Of a stretch of DNA of 64,000 nt, positions 1-7,951 are shown in pieces. Every line of letters begins with the position of its first letter. The stretch's first letter is position 1. The position numbers were made by a program, and so were the translations under genes. The stretch is from NCBI GenBank assembly GCA_019359495.1, contig JAHHHF010000085.1:1-64000 (forward strand), read 5' to 3'. The notes below the pieces were generated by a model that saw only the letters and a program-made list of their open reading frames with translations, did no database searches and had not been told where the DNA came from. This stretch comes from Goleter apudmare HA4340-LM2 (GTDB lineage: Bacteria > Cyanobacteriota > Cyanobacteriia > Cyanobacteriales > Nostocaceae).

Positions 1-27
1 TAAGCTAATTTACGTGTTAGCAAAGAA

Positions 28-1938
28 TCAATTTATTCTATTTATCTTTTTGCCAAATTTTGCATTTATATAAATGATTTTGAAATCCTTATTAGTTTTT
101 GTTAGGAAATAAGGTGCGTTTGCCCTGGTGGTATCACTTGGTGCAATTTGTTCAATGGGAATTAATGCTTCCATTACCAATTTCACAATCGGTGCAGCAA
201 CGGTAGAACCATAAGCATTTGCACCCTTTGGTTCATCCACCAATGCCAAAACCACATAACGAGGAGCTTCCGCAGGTAAAATGCTCACAAAGCTAGTAAT
301 TCTAGCGCCAGCTTTGTAGCCACCTGTGTCACTAGCTTTTTGGGCTGTACCGGTTTTACCTGCGATGCGATATCCCGGAATTTGTGCCCCCTTGCCAGTA
401 CCTCCACTAACAACAGATTCCATCATTTCTACTACGCGTTGAGTTGTCGCAGTGGAGAAAATTTGGCGCGGTGCGGGGCGAGTGGGTAAATGATGCATTT
501 GCCCTTTGCTATCAATCAATCCCCGGACGACATGAGGTGTAACTAGTTTACCGCCATTGGCTAAAGCACCATGCATTTGTACCAGTTGTAACGGTGTGAG
601 AGAAAAGCCTTGACCAAAAGAGGTAGTGGCTGGTTCAATTGGCGAAGAGATGAATTCTTCTTGACTTTTGAGCCGACTATTGACTTCAAAGGGTAAATCT
701 GTATCAGATGTTTGCCCAATTCCTAAGCGTTCTAGCCAGTTGTAATAGACATTAGGCCGCAATCGTTGGATCATTTGCACCATGCCAATATTGCTAGAAT
801 TTTGGAGAATTTGAGCGATACTGATGGGCCCATAACTATTTCTTTGAGCATTTCTGATGGTACGATCGCCTACTTGAATCACACCAGAGTCATTAAATAC
901 ATCATCTGGCCTAATGACGCCGTTTTCTAGAGCGATCGCTACATTCAATGGCTTAAAGGTTGAGCCAGGCTCGTAAAGATCGGCTACTGTCCAGTTTTTA
1001 AACAGTGCAATATCAGCTTTAGAATATTGATTAGGATTATAAGTAGGCTGGGAAACCAAAGCCAGTATGGAGCCATCCCAAGCATCCATCACAATTACTC
1101 CCCCACGTTGAGCACCAAACTTTTCCATTTGCTGCTTCAGCGCTGAACGAGCAGCTCTTTGCAGGCGATTATCAATAGTTAGCTGCAATCGCAGATCATC
1201 ACGATGCAAAAATCCTTCTGGAGCATTGTTAGGCATCAATGCCCCATTACCTGCTCGACTTAGCTTCACCGTTTGCCCAGAGCGCTCTAGCCACTTTTCT
1301 TGACTATATTCTATGCCAGCCTGACCACGACGGTCGAGATTCACATAACCCACCACATCGGCAACTAAATCATCCTGTGGGTAGAAACGGGAGTATTTTT
1401 GAATAAACTCGAAGCCATTTAAACGTAATGAAATGAACCTGTCTGCTATCTCCTCTGGTAAAGCCGTAGCTAGGGTGATACCGGTTTTTCTACTAGCAAA
1501 AGTCTTGACTAACTCACCAGCGTCTTTGTTTAACATGGGAGCTAGTAGCTTTGCGATCTCTTCATTTGACTTGTCAAACAACTTGGGATGAGCATAGACA
1601 GTATACACAGGACGGTCAATTGCCAATACACCATTGCTGCGGTCTAGCACTGGACGACGAGGCATAAAAGGGCGCATGTTGACCATTTGCTGGCTGCGTG
1701 CTCTGGCTTTTAACTTTGGCCCCCGCACAATTTGCAGTTGATACAAATTGAGCACCAACCCCAATCCTGCGATGATTAATATGCCCCAGGCAATAAATAA
1801 CCTAGCTCTCGTGTGAGATATTTGGTCTTGACTGTCAGCAGTTGTTGGTTTCTCTAGCAACCCTCGCCGAGAACCCTTCTCTCGCCTTGTGAATTCTGAA
1901 TGCCGAAAATTTTTAAATTTCTTTGATGACTTCTGCAT
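28..1938 (-). CDS. ftsI: Septal peptidoglycan transpeptidase (FtsI/PBP2-type penicillin-binding protein)
   Basis: Class B penicillin-binding protein that cross-links peptidoglycan at the division site. Counted from a GTG at 1944, there is a basic cytoplasmic tail, one transmembrane anchor (about residues 49-69), a PBP dimerisation region (about 85-245) and a transpeptidase domain. The catalytic triad motifs are all present: STFK at 328-331, SSN at 383-385 and KTGTA at 530-534. Length (about 636 residues) is normal for the family. The ATG at 1938 is preferred over the upstream GTG because AGGAAG sits at the right distance from it. The next gene upstream on the same strand encodes a small FtsL-like membrane protein, which supports a division role. 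Family is certain; FtsI rather than an elongation PBP2 is inferred from length and neighbour. Confidence 0.93.
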   Translation of the reverse strand: MQKSSKKFKNFRHSEFTRREKGSRRGLLEKPTTADSQDQISHTRARLFIAWGILIIAGLGLVLNLYQLQIVRGPKLKARARSQQMVNMRPFMPRRPVLDRSNGVLAIDRPVYTVYAHPKLFDKSNEEIAKLLAPMLNKDAGELVKTFASRKTGITLATALPEEIADRFISLRLNGFEFIQKYSRFYPQDDLVADVVGYVNLDRRGQAGIEYSQEKWLERSGQTVKLSRAGNGALMPNNAPEGFLHRDDLRLQLTIDNRLQRAARSALKQQMEKFGAQRGGVIVMDAWDGSILALVSQPTYNPNQYSKADIALFKNWTVADLYEPGSTFKPLNVAIALENGVIRPDDVFNDSGVIQVGDRTIRNAQRNSYGPISIAQILQNSSNIGMVQMIQRLRPNVYYNWLERLGIGQTSDTDLPFEVNSRLKSQEEFISSPIEPATTSFGQGFSLTPLQLVQMHGALANGGKLVTPHVVRGLIDSKGQMHHLPTRPAPRQIFSTATTQRVVEMMESVVSGGTGKGAQIPGYRIAGKTGTAQKASDTGGYKAGARITSFVSILPAEAPRYVVLALVDEPKGANAYGSTVAAPIVKLVMEALIPIEQIAPSDTTRANAPYFLTKTNKDFKIIYINAKFGKKINRIN

Positions 1939-1967
1939 TGCCACTTCCTGTGTCAGTTATCAGTTGT

Positions 1968-1999
1968 CAGTTATCAGTATCACTGTTAACTGATAACTG
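1968..1999. repeat. Inverted repeat between the FtsL-like gene and ftsI
   Basis: Arms CAGTTATCAGT (1968-1978) and ACTGATAACTG (1989-1999) are perfect complements around a 10-base loop. A further partial copy of the left arm lies just before it. It could modulate ftsI expression as an RNA hairpin, or be one of the short repeats common in cyanobacterial spacers. Confidence 0.5.
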
Positions 2000-2010
2000 C
2001 ATAGTTGACT

Positions 2011-2694
2011 TTAATATCCCAAAGACGGAGGGGTTTGTTCCTGCGGTTCAGAATTTGGCCTTGTACTAGGGAGCACCAAGTTAGGGTTTGGGTCTGCTGG
2101 AGGTAAGAAAATTGTCCTGGCAGGAGTTGGTGCATGCAGGCCGGCTGCGGATTTTTCAGCATCCTCAGCCATTTTGTTGGTGAGTGTGGCGTTGGTTGTC
2201 GTCAACTGTCTTTCCTGACGTTGCAAAGTTTGCAGCTTGCGGTAACTCTGACTCCACAGTTCTTGAGAATATACAGTCCAACCATAAACTACCAATGTTG
2301 TAGCCACCAACAAAAACGTCGCTACCGAAGAATAACGATGCAAAGTATAGAAACGTACTAACCACATCGGTACTGCTTCAGAATTAGGCATCATCGGGAG
2401 ATTGAGAAAGCCCAACTTTTCACTTTTCGTTTTGGCAACTGATGGTTGAGCCAACACTGGTACTGATGTGGATTTACTAGTCTCCTTTGTGGCAAAAACA
2501 GATAAATTTCTGGAATTTTTGGATGAGTGCCGTTGTATTTTTGAGGGTAGTGGTGATGGTTCCGTGGCAAGTGCGGAAGCTCTTTGGGTAGCTGACTTCA
2601 GACGCATTGAACGTCCTTTCCCCAAAGGTAAAGTAGAACCTCGCCGGAACCAAGTACCCATTACAGAAACAGCTGATTTGCGAGCAACAGCCAT
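2011..2694 (-). CDS. FtsL-like single-pass membrane protein
   Basis: A 227-residue protein with a long, basic, Ser/Thr-rich cytoplasmic tail (about residues 1-105), one transmembrane segment (about 117-137) and a short periplasmic stretch predicted as coiled coil (about 140-180, rich in Gln, Leu and Arg, including LQTLQRQERQL). It ends in a Pro/Asn-rich tail. This is the topology of the divisome proteins FtsL and FtsB, and ftsL lies directly upstream of ftsI in many bacteria. Here ftsI follows on the same strand after 72 bases. FtsL is too divergent to assign from sequence alone, so the role is inferred from topology and position. The ATG start has no strong ribosome-binding site. Confidence 0.75.
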   Translation of the reverse strand: MAVARKSAVSVMGTWFRRGSTLPLGKGRSMRLKSATQRASALATEPSPLPSKIQRHSSKNSRNLSVFATKETSKSTSVPVLAQPSVAKTKSEKLGFLNLPMMPNSEAVPMWLVRFYTLHRYSSVATFLLVATTLVVYGWTVYSQELWSQSYRKLQTLQRQERQLTTTNATLTNKMAEDAEKSAAGLHAPTPARTIFLPPADPNPNLVLPSTRPNSEPQEQTPPSLGY

Positions 2695-3305
2695 AAATTT
2701 TTGCGGATGTGAAAAACTATATCTTAGGTTAACTATTGGCTTTTTCTACCGTGAAGATTGCTTTTTGAGCAATCAGCACACATCGCACCCCAAATTTTTT
2801 TATAGTGCTCTGAAAGCTAGCTGCATTATATAAGCTTCTTTACAGAAGTCGAGTAATGGGTGGATACCAAGGCATGAAATAATTCTTTTCCTATTGCGCT
2901 TTTCCTACCTCTGGCACAAGGTATTTTTTGCGAGTGTCTAATCTTTACATCTCCTGGGTATTGTAATACTGGCAATCAGTCAGTGGCAAATGGACGGTTG
3001 AAACTTTTAGGCATGGCATCTCAAGAGTATGACAACAGGCAGCATTTAGAGGGAAGGGTCTGGTAACAATCATGATTTTTGATATGCTTACCAAAACTGC
3101 TCATCTAGCAGTTTGGAGATTAAGTCACTTTCTCTGTTAAAAGAAATACTTCTAATGGCTGCATGATATTCTATCACCGGAAAAAATACTCGTAAGCATT
3201 GTGTTTAAATCTGAAATTTCTCAACATTTAAAAAAAAGCAACAAATAAGGTATCGTATTCATCAGGTGAAATGTTGTTATCGCCACAATTGGTGAAAGAG
3301 GAGTT
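2695..3305. other. Intergenic region between divergent genes
   Basis: About 610 bases separating the FtsL-like gene (minus) from a small lipoprotein gene (plus). It is AT-rich towards 3180-3260 and should hold both promoters. I saw no tRNA, no convincing small ORF and no repeat element. Confidence 0.5.
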
Positions 3306-3476
3306 ATGAAAACAAGAATCTTTGGTTTAGCCCTAATTTTAAGTTTGGCCGCAGTTCTGGGAGCCTGCGAAGGCGGTGGTACACCTGGTGGGACTGACGC
3401 AACCACAAGCCCCGCAGCTACAGGTGAGCCAACCGATGCTGGTACCCCTGCTGCTACTCCCACCAGCACACCCTAG
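3306..3476 (+). CDS. Small secreted lipoprotein
   Basis: A 56-residue ORF. An ATG is preceded by a strong AGAGGAG ribosome-binding site. The product has a basic N-terminus (MKTR), a hydrophobic stretch and a lipobox LGAC with the lipidated Cys at residue 21. The remaining 35 residues are Gly, Thr, Ala and Pro only, with a few acids, so the mature protein is a short flexible lipid-anchored peptide. Small lipoproteins of this kind are common and mostly uncharacterised. The signal and ribosome-binding site make the gene credible; the function is unknown. It stands alone, followed by an imperfect hairpin. Confidence 0.72.
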   Translation: MKTRIFGLALILSLAAVLGACEGGGTPGGTDATTSPAATGEPTDAGTPAATPTSTP

Positions 3477-3781
3477 AAAGTAGTCACAATCACTTTCCAG
3501 CAGGTGATAATAGCGCTCTAAGCTAAATATCACTCCATCTGATGAGATAGGAGTAGGAGTACTAGTAACATCGTGTTGCTGGTTAAAACCCTAAATGCAG
3601 CTTAGATATAGCTAAACTAGCTCAAAGTTAAGTAGAAGACACTGGTGAAGACGGTCAGTACCGCCACCAAGTGTCTTTCTAGTTTTAACTAGTAGTCATG
3701 GCAAAAGTTTCATGAGGTTCGTACTCAGGATTCAAGTCCTGACTATGAACAGTTTTATCCAAAAAAATCAATGAATTAGAC

Positions 3782-3885
3782 TACTAGTCTGTCAAGATAA
3801 AAATGATGGACTTTAGCCCGCGTGAGCGTCTCGCTCACACTACCAAAAATCCCTCAAAACAAAATTGACAGACTGCTACTAGTAG
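3782..3885 (+). mobile_element. MITE-like element, family A (copy 1)
   Basis: Short non-coding element bounded by terminal inverted repeats AGTCTGTCAA (3786-3795) and TTGACAGACT (3865-3874), extended by TACTAG-like flanks. It contains the hairpin GTGAGCGTCTCGCTCAC. The same element lies in opposite orientation at 37181-37290, where the ends are better preserved. This copy lacks a second internal hairpin and has a 3-base insertion in its right end. There is no transposase, so it would be non-autonomous. Confidence 0.75.
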
Positions 3886-4149
3886 AGCACGGCGGAAATA
3901 GCGCCAAGTTGAGCCAGTGTGTTGGACGGGTTCCCAAGGCAGCCGCTTGCGGGGGTTCCCCCCGTTGTGCGGACTGCCGTCGGCTTAAAGCAACTGGCGT
4001 TGGCGGTGTCGGTTTCCGTCCCGCCAAACTTTGTAAGAGAGACAACCCATTCCAAATCAGCGAAATGCTTACGCTGTAGTCATTTTGAATTTTAAATTTT
4101 GCGAAAAGTTCTGTAGGCGGGTTTCCCAACCTAGGAACGCCACTTCCTA

Positions 4150-4215
4150 CAACGGGGGTTCCCCCCGAAGTTTGCCGGAAAGAACATCTCCCCGGCAACT
4201 TCTCTCCGCAACGGA
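4150..4215 (+). repeat. GC-rich dispersed repeat, copy 1
   Basis: The stretch starting CCCCCCGAAGTTTGCC and running through AAGAACATCTCCCCG to CAACTTCTCTCC reappears, reverse-complemented with a few substitutions, at about 54045-54105. It therefore belongs to a dispersed repeat family. It lies just upstream of the GST-family gene. Confidence 0.6.
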
Positions 4216-4287
4216 GTGGCTCAACTTTTAAAGACAAATTTTCAATTCCGCTCTGCGGTACTAGTGGCTTTGCTTAGAGGTACTCTT

Positions 4288-4956
4288 ATGTTATTACTAC
4301 AATTTAGTACATCTCACTACTGCCGCAAAGCCCGACTGGCTTTAGGGTATAAGAAAGTTAAATATGAGGTTGAGAATCTCACTCCTGGTTTGCACATCCT
4401 CAAGGTGAAACCTCTGACTGGTTTGACAACGGTGCCAGTTTTGTTACCACAAATTGCTGGAGAGCCAGAAGCGATCGCTGACTCAACACAAATTTTTAAA
4501 TACTTAGAAAACTACCAAAAAGAGCCAGCACTATTTTTACCTGACGATGAACAGCAAACAGAAGCGTGGATGCTAGAAGATTGGTTAGATGAAAGCATTG
4601 GTACAGCAACTCGGTTTGTATACTATCAGTATCGGGCTGGAGAAGGTAAACAAATTGACCCATCACTAGCTAGCCAAATAGTAATAGCAGTAGTGCGGCA
4701 GCAATATAAGATTAATCAAGCAAATGTACAATTAGCTACAAATAGACTAGCCACTGCTTTGGAAGTACTATCTATTCGTTGGCAAAAAACTGATTATTTG
4801 GTGAGCGATCGCTTGAGTGTCGCAGATATTGCTGCCGCCGCCTTGCTAAGTCCTCTAGCACTGATTCCACAGTATCGCCAGGGATACCCTTGGCTGTTTG
4901 AGCACATTGTCCAAGTCCACCAGCTATGTGGTGAAGCATTACCACCGGGACTATAG
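4288..4956 (+). CDS. Glutathione S-transferase family protein
   Basis: A 222-residue protein with a thioredoxin-like N-terminal domain: a single-Cys SHYCRKARLAL motif (Cys12), the cis-proline in TTVPVLL (Pro50) and the ADS glutathione-contact motif (Asp65-Ser66). The helical C-terminal domain carries the N-capping motif LSVADIAAAALL. These fit soluble GSTs that conjugate or transfer glutathione; the substrate cannot be read. The open frame continues upstream to 4216, but the ATG at 4288 follows AGAGG at 7-base spacing and the upstream extension is repeat DNA. A small secreted protein gene follows 49 bases downstream and may be co-transcribed. Confidence 0.88.
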   Translation: MLLLQFSTSHYCRKARLALGYKKVKYEVENLTPGLHILKVKPLTGLTTVPVLLPQIAGEPEAIADSTQIFKYLENYQKEPALFLPDDEQQTEAWMLEDWLDESIGTATRFVYYQYRAGEGKQIDPSLASQIVIAVVRQQYKINQANVQLATNRLATALEVLSIRWQKTDYLVSDRLSVADIAAAALLSPLALIPQYRQGYPWLFEHIVQVHQLCGEALPPGL

Positions 4957-5005
4957 AAATTCAAAATTCAAAACAATACAGAATTCAAAACCCCAAAGGG
5001 TAGCA

Positions 5006-5320
5006 ATGAAGCAAATAAAAATTTTTGTTTTGAGCCTCAGTATTGTCACTCTATTGGGTTTAGGTAACCATTTGGGGACAGCAGTCAACGCCTTACCACC
5101 GCCAGAGGAGATACCAGAAGAGATATTACGGACAGAGATCATCACAGAAGCGCGATCGCCCATTGATGGCAAACCTCTCACTGCTGCTGAATATGCCCAA
5201 CTGCAAGAGGAGCTACAAACTAGCCCGCCACCACAATTAAACTCCAACATCCGACAAACTGTTTACCTCATCCGGTTACGTAAAACCTTGCTGCAACTGT
5301 TTCCGTTCTTAAATTTTTGA
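5006..5320 (+). CDS. Small secreted protein of unknown function
   Basis: A 104-residue product from the ATG at 5006. The frame is open further upstream, but that part overlaps the GST gene and an AT-rich spacer. The N-terminus is a good Sec signal peptide (MKQIKIF, a hydrophobic core, then a predicted cut after VNA). The mature part begins with a Pro/Glu-rich LPPPEEIPEEI segment, has a helical middle (PLTAAEYAQLQEEL) and ends with a basic-hydrophobic tail. I do not recognise a family. It lies in the same direction as the GST gene. Confidence 0.68.
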   Translation: MKQIKIFVLSLSIVTLLGLGNHLGTAVNALPPPEEIPEEILRTEIITEARSPIDGKPLTAAEYAQLQEELQTSPPPQLNSNIRQTVYLIRLRKTLLQLFPFLNF

Positions 5321-5518
5321 CAATTTTGTCGTTTGTTATTTTCTTTGCCCAATGACGCCATTTGCTACAAGTCTGGCGACCGAAAGCAGGGCTGCCCCCA
5401 TGCTCCATTCTGATGTACGATAACGATGGCGCAAATTTGCAAATAAATGTAAAGAATATATATACACAGTTAGAAAAGTAAATTTAGTCAATCACGTTAT
5501 TTCACGTAGGTAGCTTCA

Positions 5519-7813
5519 ATGTCCATGACCACGATCGCCCCTGAACAGGTTAACCGCATCGTTTGGAATCAACATCAAGATCCCTTTGAAATACTGGGTT
5601 CTCATCTCATAGAACAGAATGGACAAAAAGTCTGGGCTGTACGAGCTTACCTACCAAATGCAAGTGCAGTTTGGGTAGTTATTCCTCAAGAACGAAAGGA
5701 ATACCCCATGCAAACGGTGCATCATCCCCATTTTTTTGAATGCACTATTGAAACAGCAGAACTGACAAATTACCAGTTACGGATTAAAGAAGGGGAACAT
5801 GAGCGCGTCACCTACGACCCTTATGCTTTCCGTTCTCCCCGTCTGACTGACTTTGACTTGCATTTGTTTGGAGAAGGTAATCATCACCGAATTTACGAAA
5901 AGTTGGGAGCGCACTCCACGGAAGTAGATGGTGTCAAGGGCGTTTATTTTGCTGTTTGGGCACCTAATGCCCGTAATGTCTCTATCTTAGGAGATTTTAA
6001 CCTTTGGGATGGACGCCAACACCAGATGCGTAAAGGCCCTACCGGAGTTTGGGAATTGTTTATTCCTGAAATCGGTGTGGGGGAGCATTACAAATATGAA
6101 ATCAAAAATTTTGCAGGCCACATTTACGAAAAATCTGATCCCTACGGTTTCCAGCAGGAACCCCGCCCCAAAACAGCATCAATTGTCACTAATTTAAACG
6201 CTTACAGTTGGAGTGACGAAGACTGGTTGGAAAAGCGGCGTCATAGCGACCCCCTCACCCAGCCTGTATCAGTTTATGAGGTGCATTTAGGCTCTTGGTT
6301 ACATGCCTCTAGTGCCGAGCCAGCCAAATTGCCCAATGGTGAAACCGAGACTGTAGTTACAGTTTCTGAACTGAATCCTGGGGCGAGGTTCCTCACCTAC
6401 CGGGAATTGGCAGATCGTCTGATTCCCTACGTCAAAGAATTGGGCTACACCCACTTGGAACTGTTGCCCATAGCAGAGCATCCTTTTGACGGATCTTGGG
6501 GTTATCAAGTCACTGGCTACTATGCCCCTACCTCCCGTTTTGGGACGCCAGAAGATTTCATGTATTTTGTTGACCAATGTCATCAAAATGATATCGGTGT
6601 CATCGTAGATTGGGTTCCTGGCCACTTCCCCAAAGATGGACATGGTTTAGCCTTTTTCGATGGTAGTCACCTCTACGAACACGCAGATCCTCGTAAAGGT
6701 GAACACAAAGAATGGGGTACTCTGGTATTTAACTATTCACGCCATGAGGTGCGTAATTTCTTAGTAGCCAATGCGCTGTTCTGGTTTGATAAGTACCACA
6801 TTGACGGTATTCGTGTTGATGCTGTAGCCTCAATGCTCTACAACGACTATTGCCGTAAAGAAGGGGAATGGCTGCCCAATCAGTACGGTGGTAGAGAAAA
6901 CCTAGAAGCCGCAGATTTCCTGCGTCAGGTAAATCACATCATTTTCAGCTATTTTCCTGGTGTGCTCTCAATAGCTGAAGAATCCACCTCCTGGCCAATG
7001 GTATCTTGGCCTACCTACACAGGTGGACTGGGCTTTAACTTGAAGTGGAATATGGGCTGGATGCATGACATGCTGGACTACTTCAGCATGGACCCTTGGT
7101 TCCGTCAGTTCCATCAAAACAATGTCACTTTTAGTATGTGGTACAACCACAGCGAGAATTTCATGCTCGCTTTGTCCCACGATGAAGTGGTGCATGGTAA
7201 GAGCAATATCATTGGCAAGATGCCGGGGGATAGATGGCAAAAGTTCGGTAATGTGCGTGCTTTGTTTACCTATATGTTTGCTCACCCAGGCAAGAAAACC
7301 ATGTTTATGAGCATGGAGTTTGGTCAATGGAGTGAGTGGAATGTCTGGGCTGATTTGGAGTGGCACTTATTCCAGTATGAACCGCACCAACAGTTAAAGC
7401 AGTTTTTCCAAGATTTGAACCGCCTTTACCGTTCCGAACCTGCTTTGTACACCCAAGATTTTGCTCAGGAAGGGTTTGAGTGGATTGATTGTAGCGACAA
7501 CCGCCATAGTGTGGTTTCTTTCATCCGCCGCGATAAAAATTCTGACGATTTTGCAGTTGTGGTTTGTAATTTCACACCGCAACCCCATTCTCATTATCGG
7601 ATAGGCGTACCACAAGAAGGTTTTTATACTGAGTTGTTTAATAGCGATGCGCGTCAATATGGCGGTAGCAATATGGGCAACTTAGGCGGTAAATGGACAG
7701 ATAATTGGTCATTGCACAACCGTCCTTATTCATTGGATTTGTGTTTACCACCTTTGGGAGTATTGATTCTCAAATTGGATAAGCAGAAGACAGCAGAGGT
7801 ATTGCAGTCTTAA
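5519..7813 (+). CDS. glgB: 1,4-alpha-glucan branching enzyme
   Basis: Glycogen branching enzyme (GH13): it cuts alpha-1,4 chains and re-attaches them by alpha-1,6 bonds. The 764 residues comprise an N-terminal domain (about 1-110), a CBM48 domain (about 125-225), the catalytic barrel and an all-beta C-terminal domain. The catalytic residues are visible: nucleophile Asp434 in GIRVDAVASMLY, acid/base Glu487 in IAEEST, and His554-Asp555 in LSHDEVVHG. Length and motifs match bacterial GlgB. It is monocistronic and converges on the ClC gene. ATG codons occur at 5519 and 5525; the first is used here. Confidence 0.97.
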   Translation: MSMTTIAPEQVNRIVWNQHQDPFEILGSHLIEQNGQKVWAVRAYLPNASAVWVVIPQERKEYPMQTVHHPHFFECTIETAELTNYQLRIKEGEHERVTYDPYAFRSPRLTDFDLHLFGEGNHHRIYEKLGAHSTEVDGVKGVYFAVWAPNARNVSILGDFNLWDGRQHQMRKGPTGVWELFIPEIGVGEHYKYEIKNFAGHIYEKSDPYGFQQEPRPKTASIVTNLNAYSWSDEDWLEKRRHSDPLTQPVSVYEVHLGSWLHASSAEPAKLPNGETETVVTVSELNPGARFLTYRELADRLIPYVKELGYTHLELLPIAEHPFDGSWGYQVTGYYAPTSRFGTPEDFMYFVDQCHQNDIGVIVDWVPGHFPKDGHGLAFFDGSHLYEHADPRKGEHKEWGTLVFNYSRHEVRNFLVANALFWFDKYHIDGIRVDAVASMLYNDYCRKEGEWLPNQYGGRENLEAADFLRQVNHIIFSYFPGVLSIAEESTSWPMVSWPTYTGGLGFNLKWNMGWMHDMLDYFSMDPWFRQFHQNNVTFSMWYNHSENFMLALSHDEVVHGKSNIIGKMPGDRWQKFGNVRALFTYMFAHPGKKTMFMSMEFGQWSEWNVWADLEWHLFQYEPHQQLKQFFQDLNRLYRSEPALYTQDFAQEGFEWIDCSDNRHSVVSFIRRDKNSDDFAVVVCNFTPQPHSHYRIGVPQEGFYTELFNSDARQYGGSNMGNLGGKWTDNWSLHNRPYSLDLCLPPLGVLILKLDKQKTAEVLQS

Positions 7814-7863
7814 ATTTAGAAAAGATTTGAGTCTGGTAGGGTGTGTTATTGACGTTAAGTCCT

Positions 7864-7892
7864 AACGCACCGTAAACCTTTGGTGGTGCGTT
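7864..7892. terminator. Hairpin between convergent glgB and ClC genes
   Basis: AACGCACC (7864-7871) pairs perfectly with GGTGCGTT (7885-7892) over a 13-base loop, about 50 bases after the glgB stop. There is no strong T-run on the plus side, so it may be a repeat serving as a terminator. Confidence 0.45.
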
Positions 7893-7951
7893 TCCCTGTG
7901 GGTCAAAAATTCAGTTTTTTTTGGACTCTTGAACCCCACTTTCCCCTTACC

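Larger units (their letters stand above)
3477..4287. other. Repeat-rich intergenic region
   Basis: About 810 bases without a credible gene. An imperfect hairpin at 3637-3676 (AGACACTGGTG pairing with CACCAAGTGTCT) may end the lipoprotein transcript. A MITE follows at 3782-3885. From about 3890 to 4215 the DNA is GC-rich and made of cyanobacterial repeat motifs such as GGGGGTTCCCCCC. The reading frames there look like by-products of the repeats, so I do not call them genes. Confidence 0.6.

Noticed and set aside
2468-2833. Plus-strand ORF opposite the FtsL-like gene
   Set aside because: Shadow of the minus-strand gene, whose hydrophobic segment and position next to ftsI are more convincing.
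3700-3755. tRNA-like T-loop sequence (GGATTCAAGTCC)
   Set aside because: No matching acceptor stem, anticodon arm or D arm could be assembled around it.
3822-4237. Overlapping ORFs on both strands in the repeat region
   Set aside because: They consist of translated GC-rich repeats and a MITE, and lack ribosome-binding sites.
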